Assembly: GCF_025766255.1 (NCBI RefSeq)
Contig: NW_026516667.1
Span: 124,001-188,000 of the forward strand
Reading direction: 5' to 3'
Length of the DNA stretch: 64,000 bases
From: Zychaea mexicana
Lineage: Eukaryota > Mucoromycota > Mucoromycetes > Mucorales > Lichtheimiaceae
Both the position numbers and the translations under genes were made by a program. The stretch's first letter is position 1, and every line of letters begins with the position of its first letter. Shown piece by piece: positions 37,839 through 48,644 of the stretch. Under the pieces are notes generated by a model. That model ran no database searches. It was given only the letters and a program-made list of their open reading frames with translations, and had not been told where the DNA came from.

Positions 37839-39728
37839 CTTGGCGAGAGATGAATCTGTATAATATGATAGTAAGGTTTAATATAAAGTGTGGAGTGAAG
37901 CGAGATCAAGAAGATGAGAGAAAGAAGAAGAAAGAAACTTGGTTAAAAGGTCCAGTGTCTTTTATTTTGAAAGCAATTGTTGCATCGTATAAGTTGGTCG
38001 TCTGTGTGCGCGGCTACTCTATTTGTGCTCCCATACAATACAGAGCCTTCTCTCTTGTCGCGCGGTAATTGTGTGCTGATGGGCACCATCCAACTTTTTT
38101 TGTGTACACATACACAGTAGTAGTCAGATCATGATCCAAGACAAAGGAATAATCAGCGATCTGAACTGCACCAGCGAATGCGTGAAAAAGCCAGCCAATG
38201 ACAAGCGGGGATTCTGAACATGCCTCCCAAGCATAAACGTGAATTTCGAAAATCCCGGTTTTCCATAAGGTATAAAACTTCCTTTTATGTCTCTTTTCGA
38301 GCATCGTGCGCATTTTGATGGAAATTATTGTTCGTCAGTTGTTTGCATTGCACACTCTATAACCTCGCTTGTCCTACGCTGCACACTGGCCGCCAGCCGA
38401 GATCTTGATGCTACACGTGTGATATACGCTGTAGCAGCAACCACCATCCCGCCTTCTTTGCTATCGGCCGTTCTTCCTCCCTCTTGCTTTGTGTTAGCAC
38501 TGCTTATACTACGACTGCGACAGAGACACAACGTTCGTGTGGATAAAGTTATACGCTCAATATAGCATAGACTGAAACCGCACGCATGGATTGATCCGAC
38601 AATGACCAACGCGGTAATGGAAAGTTTAAAAAAAGGCTCAGAAGGGATGTCGTTTGTTACACTGCTGCACCTATCACATGGATCGCTTATTTTGCAACAA
38701 GGAGAAAAGCTTCCACTTTTGCGTATGCTATATAACCCGCGAAGCCGTACCAAATTCAAAACAATAACGCGCTTTTCAGTTTGCTCGCTCATGTGGCCAC
38801 GCCACTATTTGTATGATAATCGTGTCAGCCTCATCAGACCGTGTGTTCCTGTAGTTTTTTCTCTTGTTTTGCAATGTGGTGATCGTGACGGTGGCTACTA
38901 TGTATCCGTCACGCACACTTTTTACATACATGGTATATAGATTTTGATAACGGTTTTCTAAAAATTCTTTCATGTACCGCGCAAATGGACAAACTCTTTG
39001 CTGCTATTCGCTGCTCAAACATAATATAAATTCTGGACCATCGATCTATGTAACCAACACCCGTGGTTTCCGTTCAACTTTTGTGTTCTTTCGGAAGTTT
39101 TTAAACCTATACTTTACTCTGGGCGATGCAATTGATAACCTCTAATATAGGTTCATACAATCATACACGCTATTCATCTTTGAAACCGGCAATCTGCTAT
39201 TTCTAAAGGCAAAACGATTGAGGAAGTTTGAAGCTTCCCGTATATCCTTGCGCTCCAATTGTATCTTTAAGTATCACAAAAAAGAAACAAATAATCCAAC
39301 TCTATAAAGTAGTTAGTTGATATTGCTTGTCATGCTGTCAGTGCGGCTTCCCCTAAAAGCAGTAGCGAACCAAAGCATACTAAAGAAGATCTCGGCATCT
39401 TTGTTTGTATCGTGCCTTGCATTGAAAACCATTATTACGCGGCTTTACCTGCTCTCTCCCACTCCAAACACACAGCATCAAACTATCAATTGTCACGGCA
39501 GTAGCTCTTGGAAACAAACCGATACTGTAATTAGTATGTAAGCGCGACCATCAATTGCAAAGCATAACCGAGAAAGCGTAAATGCATAATTGTCGCGAAA
39601 ACATCCATTGAAAAACTCGCTGATTTCTGCTACACCTTATACTACAGCGATCGTGGATTCTGATTGGCTTTACGGTTCAGTATTGCTATATTATTAAGGT
39701 TCCGGAAAAGCAGCTGCGGTGGCACTGT
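37839..39728. other. Intergenic region between divergent PHO89-like and SET/MYND genes
   Basis: About 1.9 kb holding both promoters. Two open frames overlap on opposite strands (38325-38792 minus, 38602-38940 plus). Both are Ser/Cys/Arg-rich with no domain, so neither is called. The CACGTG site at 38414-38419 is the clearest regulatory word. Confidence 0.4.
38414..38419. promoter_or_regulatory. E-box CACGTG, candidate Pho4-type site
   Basis: Perfect CACGTG in the intergenic region upstream of the PHO89-like gene. Pho4 and its Neurospora relative NUC-1 bind CACGTG upstream of phosphate-starvation genes. One six-base site can occur by chance, so this is only suggestive. Confidence 0.3.
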
Positions 39729-41627
39729 ATGGACTTTCACTTTTCACTCGACGACGTGTCCCAATACACCAAACGCCTCGGACCGGCCCATATCGATTTT
39801 CGCGTATGGCCTCCTCCACCTGACAAAAACTCAGTGTGGTATAACGCGCGTACAGACGATAACGATCGTACTGACGCGACAGAATATGGACGATCGGTCA
39901 TGAGCACGCAGAAGATAAATTCAGGCAAGGTGGTAATCCAAGAATATCCCCAGATTAAACAATTGGACAATGCCAATGTTCTTCACCGCTGCTCGCAATG
40001 TTTTCGCCGTAGTGCCGACTTCAAGTGTCGTACCAGCAATTGCCCTTGGGCTTTGCACTATTGCTCGAAAAAGTGCGAGGCGCGACACTGGTCGTCTGTG
40101 CATCGTTGGCTCTGTCGCTTTCCTGAACTGTCTAAATATAATGATATGACCCACGACAATCTCAAGTCCCATACTGGAGAGACGCCCATGATGTTGGCAG
40201 CCTATTTCTTTAGTAACCAGGTAATATATAAGAGGGTGGTCGATTCGATGACCAGGGAGGAGGGCCCACGCGTTGTTGCATACTGACTAGTGATATAAAC
40301 ATCTATCTTCGTTCTTGCTTGTAAAATAGTCAAGGATCCCGTCGCTTGTTTCCAACCTAAGCAAACACTCGGTATTGGACAAGAAGAGATATCGCGACAA
40401 GGCCCGGATGGTGGCAGTTGTGCTTAACCTTACGCGTGACAATGTCGTGGACGAGCTCATGGAGATCCAAGCCCAGATACGCTGTAACACAATAGCTATT
40501 CGCGAAACCGACGCGGACTGGGGTGTCAACATGTTGCTAGGAAAAGCAATCTATCTTTCTGCGAGCATGCTCAATCATAGCTGTGATCCCAACGCAATTG
40601 CGTTTTTTGGCAAAGACCCTGGCCACGATCCATGCTTGCTGCGTATCAGAGCATCAAGAGATATCCCAGCTCAGCAGCAAGTTTGCATTAGTTATGGATT
40701 CACTGCAATGAAGCACGAGAAAGGAGCCCGCAGAAACTCGCTAAGATCGCGTTATTTCTTCAACTGCAAATGTGAAGCATGTCAAAGTGGGTAAATATTT
40801 TTGACGCGATATGGACGAGATCAAGAGCCATCAAATTGAATACTTACTGCTTTTATTGAATAAACGGATAGAAATGTGGAGAATCCAGCCACGCATATGT
40901 ATCAGTGCCAAAACTGTGCAACTGGACGGCTTGCTCACGGCGAGGATTTCTGCAAGCGTTGCAACCGCCGTATCGATTGGATGACGATAGCCAGGGTAAG
41001 CATATTTGCGAAATCAAACTGGATGAGAGCCATCTCCATTAAGCAAATTTCGATAGGTCGAACAAAAAGCGGATGAGTTGGTTGAAGAAGGACAGCTTGT
41101 TGAGGCCTTGAATCTACAGGACATGATCTACCATAAATCGGCACTGCGATGGGGTGAAGCAATGGACAGGTTGGGACAAGGATATGCACAACGAGGGAAC
41201 TATGAAAAGGCTGCGCAATGTGTCACGGCATCCCTCAAGGCAGTGGGTGATACTTTTGGTCCTACGAGCATTGAAACATCGCGTGAGTTGCTTAAGCTCG
41301 CAACACTGTTGTTTAACGGGTAATGTCATGTACAAACACTAGACAATACTAAAAACGAGATTAACAAGTCTACGCCTTAATAGACATATCATCGACAATG
41401 CGAAAGAGACAGTGGCAGAGGCTATCCGTGTTTACAAGGCACTTGGGTTGGATGAGCAAAACGGCAGCGAGTTCAAAGAGCTACAACAGATGCAGAGTAC
41501 GCTCAAACACGTCGATCCATCACCGTTAGTGGCTGACGCCGCTCTCAGCACAACCAGTAGTGCCACAAATTCCATCACAGCAGACACCACAGCCACCAGC
41601 ACCAAGAAGAAAAAGAAAAAGAAATGA
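39729..41627 (+). CDS. SET and MYND domain (SMYD-like) lysine methyltransferase
   Basis: Predicted protein lysine methyltransferase, 527 residues. Five exons join in phase: 39729-40220, 40330-40790, 40872-40995, 41057-41319, 41384-41627. The MYND zinc finger is RCSQCFRRSADFKCRT followed by HYCSKKCEARHWSSVHRWLC, inserted in the split SET domain as in SMYD proteins. The SET core has ASMLNHSCDPNAIAFF (NHSCDPN, binding S-adenosylmethionine) and VCISYGFTAM, and the post-SET cysteines are FFNCKCEAC. A second CxxC pair pattern (QCQNC, CKRCNR) and a TPR-like helical C-terminus follow. The protein ends in a run of seven lysines after a Ser/Thr stretch, perhaps a nuclear signal. The stop converges with EF3 (170 bases). 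Substrates cannot be predicted. Confidence 0.9.
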
Positions 41628-41797
41628 GTTTTGTTGGCAAATAAACAAAATTGAGATTTTAATAAGACGATGCCGATGAGAATGGATGACGAGATTAAAG
41701 CGAAAAATACATGACAAGAAAAAAAGAAGGGGAAAAAGTCTACTCTAGATGTGGGTGTATAATATAAACTTTTGGAATTTGGATTGTTTTTGATTCT

Positions 41798-44700
41798 TTA
41801 CCAATCCTCCTCATCAGAGTACACCTCCTCACCACGCTTGCGACGCTCCATACGCTCCTTCTTCTTCTTACGGAGTTCCTTGGAGCTCAATTTCTCCTTC
41901 TTCTTGACGGCCTTGACGGTGTTACCCTGGGCATCGACCATGTCTTCGGCTTCCTCTTCCTTGATCTGGGTGGAACCGTTACCAGAGACCCAGTTGTGGC
42001 CAGAGGCAACGAGCTCACCGTTGTCGACCTTCCAGACTTCAGTGCAGAGGGCTTCAGAGAATTGACGGTTGTGAGTAACAATGACGACACCACCACCGTA
42101 TTCCTTGATGGCACCGGCCAAGGCACCGAGAGAGTCACGATCCAAGTAATTGGTAGGTTCGTCAAGAACCAACATGTGAGGACGGTTCCACATGGCAGCA
42201 CCAATGACCAACTTGACCTTCTGACCACCGGACAAACCACGGATACGCGAGTGAGTGGCGAACTCAGGCTCCAAACCAACTTCTTCCAAATGCTTTTCAA
42301 TTTCCTTGGAGGTCAAGGGGCGGTTGAGACCCATCTTGGCGGCTTCCTGAGCATCGACTTCGGCGATCTTCTTGGCGAAGCCCATGGTCTCCAAACGCTG
42401 ACGGGAGATCCAGGTGTTCTCCATGGACGACTTGCCAACCCAGGCAACTTCGTACTCGTACGACTGCTTGAGCTTACGACGGCCAACAATGTCTTCGACA
42501 ATGCGCTTCTCACCCTCGATGACGAAAGCCTGGTTCATCTGCTTCTCTTCCTCTTCGGTGATGACACGGTCAACCTTGTCCAACTCTTCACGATCTTCAC
42601 CGGTAGCGTAACGCCACTGGATGTACTCGTTGGGGGTGCTGTCCAAGTGCTTTTCAATATGGTGGAAAGCGTGCTGAGCGACGTAGGCAATACGCAAGTT
42701 GGCGTGCTTCCAGACAGTACCGATCTCGGATTCCATTTCACCAGTCAACAACTTGATCAAGGTGGACTTGCCGGCACCGTTGGGACCAATGACAGCGACA
42801 CGGGAGGCCAAGCAGCACTGCATGGTGATGTTCTTGAGCTGCTTTCTCTCGGTACCGGGGTACTGGAAGTCAACATTCTTCATCTTCAAGATGGCACGTT
42901 CCTTGGTCTTGATACCTTCCAAGTAACCGGGCTCAGGGAATCTGAAGGCAAGCTGCGAGGCATCCAACGAGTAGTAGGCGGCGGCGGTGGGAACCTTCTT
43001 GACGAACTCGGAAAGGTTACCTCTGTAACGTTTGAGCTTGTAGTTCTTCTCGTAGTGAATGATGTCCGAGCAGACGTGGTCCAAGAAGTTGGAGTCGTGG
43101 GAGACAATGATGGAGGTGACAGTCTTCAAGCCGAGCAAGTAGTTCTCCAACCAAGCGACGTTGACAACATCCAAATGGTTAGTAGGTTCGTCCAAAAGCA
43201 AGATATCGGCGTTCATCAACATAGCACGGGCGAGAGCGAGCTTCATCTTCCAACCACCGGAAAGCGAGCCAATGGCCATGGAGGTGACCATCTCCTCAGA
43301 GAAACCGTAATCACGCAAGATCTGGGCAACCTTTGCTTTGTCCTTGGTCTCGACACCGTCGGAAGCAATGATGAAGTCGACCAAAGGAGTATCGGCCTCA
43401 GAACCATCAATGTCGTGCTCGACGTAGACGGTCTTCAACTCGGACTTGGGAGGGAAACCTTCGACCTGCTCGTTGGCAATGGCGCGCATGAGAGTGGACT
43501 TACCACAGCCGTTGTAACCACAAAGACCATAACGGCGACCACGCTTGAGACGGAGAGAGGTGCGGTTCAACAAGATCTTGGCACCATAGGCAAGCGAGAA
43601 CTCACAGTTGCAGAGATCCTCACCCTCATCATCTTCCTCCTCGGGGTCCTTGGGAGTGACGGCTTCCTCGCACTTGTCAAGAGCCTTGGAAATGATGGTC
43701 TCAGACTCGGCAGAGAACAACTTGACGTAGGGGGAAAGAGCCTTGACCCAGACATCCTTCAAGAAGTTCTTGGCAACGCAGAGAGCCAAAGCAACGTCGG
43801 CGAGGTACTTGGACTCGGTAGCGAAGAACTCGTCAATGTCGGCGGGCAACAATTCCTTGAAGGTGGAGCTGACCTTCTCGGCCTTGTCGGAGGTGGAAAG
43901 AATTTCGATGTTCGAACCGCCAACACGGGCCAAAGTGGCAAGAGCCTTCTGGACGACGCCACGGCACTCGGGATCGGCAACGACATCCTGGATCTTCTCG
44001 AGAGCGGGCAACAAAAGAGGCAAGAAGGGAGCAGCGACTTCGGGATCATCGACGAGCTTACACATGTTGTCGATGATAAGAGCAGACTTACGCTTGATGG
44101 GGGTGGCACGCTCGTTCAAACCACGGCTGAGCAAAGGAACCATGATGGAGAGAGTGGCGGAATCGACCTCCTGGACGAAAGTGGTGGCACCGAGCAAATG
44201 AATGGTCTCGGGGACATTCTCGGGCTTGTTGATACAAGCAATGACAGCGGGAATGAAACGCTCGATATCCTTGTTCTCGACCAAGGCGCAGATGTTACCC
44301 ATGGTGGTGGTGGCGGCCTTCTTGACATCGGCCTTGGTGTCCCACATGCAGTCCGAAACAACGGGGATGACATCGGGGATGGTCCAGAAAAACTGTTCGG
44401 CCTTGCCCTTGACGAGCTCATCCAAGAGAGTCAAGGAGAGGATCTTGGTCTGCCACTTGCAGGAGTTGCCCAAACCTTCCAAAATGTAAGGAATGAAGAC
44501 GGCAGTGGCATAGGGGTTGAACTTGACGATCATGTTCTTGGCGGCCTCGAAAGCAGCGGTCTTGACGGCAGCCTGCTTGTCGGCCTGGAGTTCCAAAAGG
44601 CTGGCCAAGAAAGGAACGATGTAGGGCTCAACCTGGCCCTCAACGCTGTTGTCGGTCAAAGCCTTGACAGCAGCAATAGCAGACTGACGGGCACCGGCAT

Positions 44701-44941
44701 TCTTCTTGTTTCCGAAATCCTTGGCAATGGCATCGAGGACACCATATTGCTTGAGAGACTGGATACCGTTGGCGTTGACAAAGGCAGCAATCTCCTGGGC
44801 AGCAGCCTCACGATCGGCATCGGCAGCACCAGAAAGAGTCTTCAAAAGCTCCTTGGCCTTCTTGGTCTCGACTTCGCTGGGAGCAGCCAACTTCTTGACT
44901 TCGACGTTGCTCAGAGTGTTCTTAGCGGCGGCAGCTGGCAT
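41798..44941 (-). CDS. TEF3: Translation elongation factor 3
   Basis: Fungal ribosome-associated ABC ATPase required in each elongation cycle, promoting release of deacylated tRNA from the E site. It has one uninterrupted coding exon of 1047 residues, the usual EF3 length, the only long intronless gene here apart from the Mig1/CreA-like gene and the NmrA-like gene. It starts MPAAAAKNTLSNVEVKKL. Order: HEAT-repeat domain (about 1-320), four-helix bundle, first ABC cassette with Walker A GYNGCGKST near residue 473 and LSGGWKMKLALARAML, second cassette with Walker A GPNGAGKST near 717, the chromodomain-like insertion (YEYEVAWVGKSSMENTW), LSGGQKVKLVIGAAMW and LVLDEPTNYLDRDS, and a polybasic C-terminus rich in Lys/Arg. 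Codon bias is strong, as expected of a highly expressed gene; it leaves a very long antisense open frame. The frame is also open upstream of the start (see rejected items). Confidence 0.98.
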   Translation of the reverse strand: MPAAAAKNTLSNVEVKKLAAPSEVETKKAKELLKTLSGAADADREAAAQEIAAFVNANGIQSLKQYGVLDAIAKDFGNKKNAGARQSAIAAVKALTDNSVEGQVEPYIVPFLASLLELQADKQAAVKTAAFEAAKNMIVKFNPYATAVFIPYILEGLGNSCKWQTKILSLTLLDELVKGKAEQFFWTIPDVIPVVSDCMWDTKADVKKAATTTMGNICALVENKDIERFIPAVIACINKPENVPETIHLLGATTFVQEVDSATLSIMVPLLSRGLNERATPIKRKSALIIDNMCKLVDDPEVAAPFLPLLLPALEKIQDVVADPECRGVVQKALATLARVGGSNIEILSTSDKAEKVSSTFKELLPADIDEFFATESKYLADVALALCVAKNFLKDVWVKALSPYVKLFSAESETIISKALDKCEEAVTPKDPEEEDDEGEDLCNCEFSLAYGAKILLNRTSLRLKRGRRYGLCGYNGCGKSTLMRAIANEQVEGFPPKSELKTVYVEHDIDGSEADTPLVDFIIASDGVETKDKAKVAQILRDYGFSEEMVTSMAIGSLSGGWKMKLALARAMLMNADILLLDEPTNHLDVVNVAWLENYLLGLKTVTSIIVSHDSNFLDHVCSDIIHYEKNYKLKRYRGNLSEFVKKVPTAAAYYSLDASQLAFRFPEPGYLEGIKTKERAILKMKNVDFQYPGTERKQLKNITMQCCLASRVAVIGPNGAGKSTLIKLLTGEMESEIGTVWKHANLRIAYVAQHAFHHIEKHLDSTPNEYIQWRYATGEDREELDKVDRVITEEEEKQMNQAFVIEGEKRIVEDIVGRRKLKQSYEYEVAWVGKSSMENTWISRQRLETMGFAKKIAEVDAQEAAKMGLNRPLTSKEIEKHLEEVGLEPEFATHSRIRGLSGGQKVKLVIGAAMWNRPHMLVLDEPTNYLDRDSLGALAGAIKEYGGGVVIVTHNRQFSEALCTEVWKVDNGELVASGHNWVSGNGSTQIKEEEAEDMVDAQGNTVKAVKKKEKLSSKELRKKKKERMERRKRGEEVYSDEEDW

Positions 44942-45684
44942 GTTTATACAAGTGCAGTCGGAAATGAGAAGAAAAGAGAGAGGGGATGGGCAATCAGCTA
45001 CAGAGCCCGAAAAAACAGGTGAGGGAAAGAAAGGGGAGAGCAAACACTTCTCGAGGGACGGCGGAACAAATAAACTCGATTCGCAGAAAAAATTTTTTTG
45101 TTCGTCTGTCGGATAATTTATAGTACGAATATACAGCGCCACCGTCGACGAATGAAGTGGCAGCATCCGCCATTGTTGACGGCTCTCACTGGTCAGCGTA
45201 TGCACTGTTACTGCGGTACTTGCTAATCCTATGAAATGCATCCTCCCGTGACAAGAGGCATCCCATTGGTCTGCTGCCTCATTTCAGGGCAACCACTTGG
45301 CCATTCATTCAAAAGAAGTTGATCGATCTGAAACTAACGTCTGTTCAATCCACAAGTCTGTCTTACACAGGACGAATCAATGAAATTAATTAACACACAA
45401 ATACGGTAACCCTGCCAAACCGTAGATGTTTCTAAAGCAAAACAGCATTAGCTGCTTGATAGTCCGAGTAAGCATGCATGCACCCATATGATTTTGCCCT
45501 GATAATCACATTCAGCAAGGCTCATCTTGCCCTGCAGGAGCTGCATCGATGCTACCTGTACCATATTTTAAGTGTATCATGCTACTCTTGGGAGACGACA
45601 ATGCATACAAGATGTTTAATCATTTTAAACGAAAGCCAAACCAAACATCTGTCTTCGCTGCGCATATCTCCCATTTGCATGGAT
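44942..45684. other. Promoter and leader of EF3, 3' flank of the NmrA-like gene
   Basis: About 740 bases. The part next to EF3 is pyrimidine-rich on the minus strand (about 44960-45100), as expected for the leader of a highly expressed fungal gene, with an AATTTATAGTAC stretch near 45114-45125 that may act as a TATA-like element. No separate gene recognised. Confidence 0.5.
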
Positions 45685-46536
45685 CTAAAACAGATCCTTG
45701 TTATTGGCTGCCCAATCCTCAAGCTTCTCCGGCGCTCGTCCTAATAGCAGCGGCAATCCTCGCGAGACGGGACTCAAAGACTGATAGGTCGACATGTAGT
45801 ATGCCATGGATGGTGTTTCGCCAGCCTTGATGAAAAAGTCGTACAACTCTTGAACTGGCAGCTGGGAATACGAAATAGTGCGGCCCGTCAACTTGGAGAT
45901 AATGGCAGCGCGCTGAGCGGGTGTTTTAACGTCGCCAATCAGCTCGTAAGCCACATCTTTGTGCTGCTCGACCGGCTGTAGTAAAATTCTGGCTGCCACA
46001 GTGCCAATATCCGCGGGCGAAATCCACTCTTGCTGCTCATCCGAATCTGCCGAGTCCACAATACGGTTGTCGTTCTTGATGGTATCATAATCCGTCATGT
46101 TGGTCATAAAATTCGTTGGGCGGAGCACAACATGATAGCCTCGGTCCTTGATTGCGTATAGCGCGTCTTCTGCCTGCTGGTGTACGTGAACCACATTGTA
46201 ACTACGCCAAGGCAGTCGTCTGGCCGAAAGCTCCACAAGCTGCTTTATGCCAGCGGCGTACGCGCGCGTACCGAACGCAATCTTGACCTTGTCCAGGTCT
46301 TCGCGGTCGGCAACCAATAGAAACAAGCGGGTATGGCCAGCAATAGAATTCTCGAATGGAGTTAAGTCGTCGTAGTCCCCCTGGACTATCGTGATGTTTT
46401 CGGCCTTGGGCACCTTTGCTGGTGAACGCGCGTATACAGTCACTTGAACACCAGCTTTGATAAGTTCGGGTAAAATCACCGAACCGATCCGTCCAGTAGC
46501 GCCAAGAAGATAAATGCGGTCGCCTTCAATCGTCAT
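45685..46536 (-). CDS. NmrA-like NAD(P)-binding protein
   Basis: Atypical short-chain dehydrogenase of the NmrA/HSCARG group, 283 residues in a single exon. The N-terminal Rossmann site is IYLLGATGRIGSVILPELIK (GxxGxxG). Other landmarks are VQVTVYARSPAKVPKAENI, VVLRPTNFMTNM, and ISPADIGTVAARILLQP, which are typical of this family. A C-terminal ISYSQLPVQELYDFFIKAGE helix pair is also typical. Such proteins may act as redox sensors or as NAD(P)H:quinone-type reductases; the sequence alone does not decide. The start at 46536 is supported by the Rossmann fold beginning six residues later; the in-frame methionine upstream would add an unlikely Lys-rich extension. Confidence 0.88.
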   Translation of the reverse strand: MTIEGDRIYLLGATGRIGSVILPELIKAGVQVTVYARSPAKVPKAENITIVQGDYDDLTPFENSIAGHTRLFLLVADREDLDKVKIAFGTRAYAAGIKQLVELSARRLPWRSYNVVHVHQQAEDALYAIKDRGYHVVLRPTNFMTNMTDYDTIKNDNRIVDSADSDEQQEWISPADIGTVAARILLQPVEQHKDVAYELIGDVKTPAQRAAIISKLTGRTISYSQLPVQELYDFFIKAGETPSMAYYMSTYQSLSPVSRGLPLLLGRAPEKLEDWAANNKDLF

Positions 46537-47592
46537 TTCGTCCTTTTTTTCTTTTATGTGAGGAAAGAAAGAAAGAAAAAGAAACACTGATTACACCTTT
46601 TGACTCAAAAAGCACTTGATTTAGTGTAGTATACCCAGCTGCACAAAACCACATGCATATGTGTGTGCTCATTTGTATGTCCATCAGTAGCCGTCCTGCA
46701 GGAATGCGAGAGATTCGGTTCAACATGTTGGACAGCATTATTGACATTTCGACAGTGTATTCAAAAACTCATGGCTATACACATTTGACGCAAGAAAGCG
46801 ACAAAGGAGAAGCTTCTGTCGTGGTAATCATCCTGTTCTAGCAAGTATACGATAAGATAGACTCTCTTTTGAGCATACACAACAGTAGCAATGGCATGTT
46901 GTAATGGCAGCTTGGTGTGCAGCCTTGAAATTCGAGGACGAGTTGAGTGAGATATGCCATTAGGCTGATAGCGATATTAAAGTATCACTTGCAAACACAA
47001 CAAATAGACCATCAATTACATAGCCTTGTACCTGAAATAGCCTTCTTTTACCAATGTTCTATGCAGGCCATGTAACAAGTAGCGCTGGGATGTTGGACTG
47101 TAACTACCTTTGCTTTATTCTGCTTATGCATCGACATGCTCGGAGCAACTGCAAAGTAAAATTTCTCTGCTTTGTTTTCGTTGCATATCCTTGCTCACCT
47201 TCACATTATGTACTGTAGGGAAATATTTTCTTTTTATGAAACCGGTTTGTAAAAGTACGAAGAAAACAAGGTGTTTATTCCAATTATAGCAGATAATAAT
47301 AGTTATGCAATGAATCATGAGCAGGTGACTAACATGTATGGAATCAGGATTATCATCCGTTTTTGCTACGTTAATAGTAAATACATTTGTTTCGTAGTCA
47401 CAATGAAATAAAAAGCATAAAGTCGCCAGCTAAAAATCACATCTCTTTCAGTAGCTTGCGTCTCCCACCTATATACCCTTACCCACGAGCAACGGTAACA
47501 AGAGCAACAAAGTAACTACACGCTGTGTGTCGCACAGAACATACTGTAGACTATGAAGAAAATTAATAATAGTGGAACATATCACTAACACT
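46537..47592. other. Intergenic region between the NmrA-like gene and the small paralogue pair
   Basis: About 1 kb of AT-rich sequence with only short open frames on both strands. A T/A-rich stretch with ATGTGTGTGC words lies near 46650. No gene, repeat or RNA recognised. Confidence 0.4.
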
Positions 47593-47619
47593 ATGCAGCA
47601 AAAAAACCTTCAACGATGA
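47593..47619 (+). promoter_or_regulatory. Short upstream ORF overlapping the start codon of the next gene
   Basis: ATG at 47593 opens an eight-codon frame (MQQKNLQR) whose TGA at 47617-47619 overlaps the ATG at 47616 as ATGA. This arrangement could let ribosomes terminate and reinitiate on the main frame. It is visible directly in the sequence; translation is inferred. Alternatively the transcript starts downstream of 47593. Confidence 0.4.
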
Positions 47620-48057
47620 CCCAACCCCAAAAAGAGTCAAAGTCCAAAGAGACGCCGTTGTTCATCGAGAGCAGTAAGTATACACTTTTTTCCATTATTA
47701 TATAGCGCACTATAAATTCTACAAAACAGTTAGCTGTAATGACACTGTGATTATTGAGAACTAGTACACACGGTACGTGAAACGATCGATGAATATCTCA
47801 CCACCACACCCGCACGCGACTGGAACACATTAACAGCAGCCAAATATCTACGCGGAAAATTTATTATGATCGACACAACCGCTGATGTCCAGCATTTTAT
47901 AGTTGTATATATGAAGCTGTTGCACGATTATGCATATTATCCAGGGTTCTGCGATGATGCAACAAGAAAAGTACGAGCAACGGAAATTTTGAGTGCACTC
48001 AACAAACACGGAGGAGCGATTCGCGCTTGCCTAAATAAAATTTTGATTAATACGTAG
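47616..48057 (+). CDS. Small protein of unknown family, tandem paralogue A
   Basis: Predicted 116-residue protein from two exons (47616-47673 and 47765-48057) joined in phase 1. It begins MTQPQKESKSKETPLFIESI, then HTVRETIDEYLTTTPARDWN, and ends in a basic, hydrophobic-patterned tail (ATEILSALNKHGGAIRACLN). It looks largely helical. There is no signal peptide, membrane segment or known motif. The next gene downstream (48645-49086) has the same exon 1 length class, the same intron position and phase, and similar residues on both sides of the intron (PLFIES | ...T...YL..TP...WNTL), so the two are paralogues, which supports both as real genes. I do not recognise the family and assign no function. 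Confidence 0.6.
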
Positions 48058-48644
48058 CGAACGATCGTTTATCATCATAAAAAGCTAACCCAAGGCCAGC
48101 TCGCATTTATGTGATAGCAATAGCGAATGGAATTATATGATACCTATCTCATGTGTAAGAAATAAAGGCACTTTTAACAGTTTATATGGTACAGAGGTGT
48201 CACTACACCGTTATCCTCCAACGATATTTCGACAATTATAAGTAAAGCGATTGAAATAGCAGAGTCACTCTCATCAGTACTAAGACGTGTTGGCAGCAGG
48301 ACCCGTTTGAGGAACACAACATGAGCATACAGACAAATAAAGGGGAAGTGATGTTTCATGGGTTATGGCCAAAGCAAGCTTGAAACTGCAACATTGCTAG
48401 CAGTAAAACCTGTATTCTCACTCAGCAACCTGTACTATAGGCGTTTCTCGCCTTAAATCAGAAAATCTCAGGTCTGTCATAGAGTTATGCTTCACGCTAT
48501 AAGAACTGGGAGGCATCAGCTAGCGAAAACTGGCAAATTCTGACATACATTCCTTCAGCATTAATAGCCAGATATGTAACCGACCATCAAGATACGGTAT
48601 ATGCTATATTTCATTACGAAACCACCGATAGCTTTGTGGCCAAC
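48058..48644. other. Spacer between the two small paralogues
   Basis: About 590 bases holding the 3' end of paralogue A and the promoter of paralogue B. No convincing gene; a 61-codon minus-strand frame (48174-48359) is probably chance. Confidence 0.4.

Noticed and set aside
38325..38940. Overlapping open frames on both strands (155 and 112 codons)
   Set aside because: They overlap each other, are compositionally odd and carry no motif; a promoter region is more likely.
41996..45022. A 1008-codon open frame antisense to EF3
   Set aside because: It is an exact antisense shadow of the EF3 exon. Strong codon bias removes the codons that would give stops on the other strand, and the translation has no domain.
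44942..45241. In-frame open extension of 100 codons upstream of the EF3 start
   Set aside because: The encoded sequence is Ser/Pro/Phe-rich leader-type DNA with no similarity to EF3 N-termini, and the ATG at 44941 begins the conserved protein.
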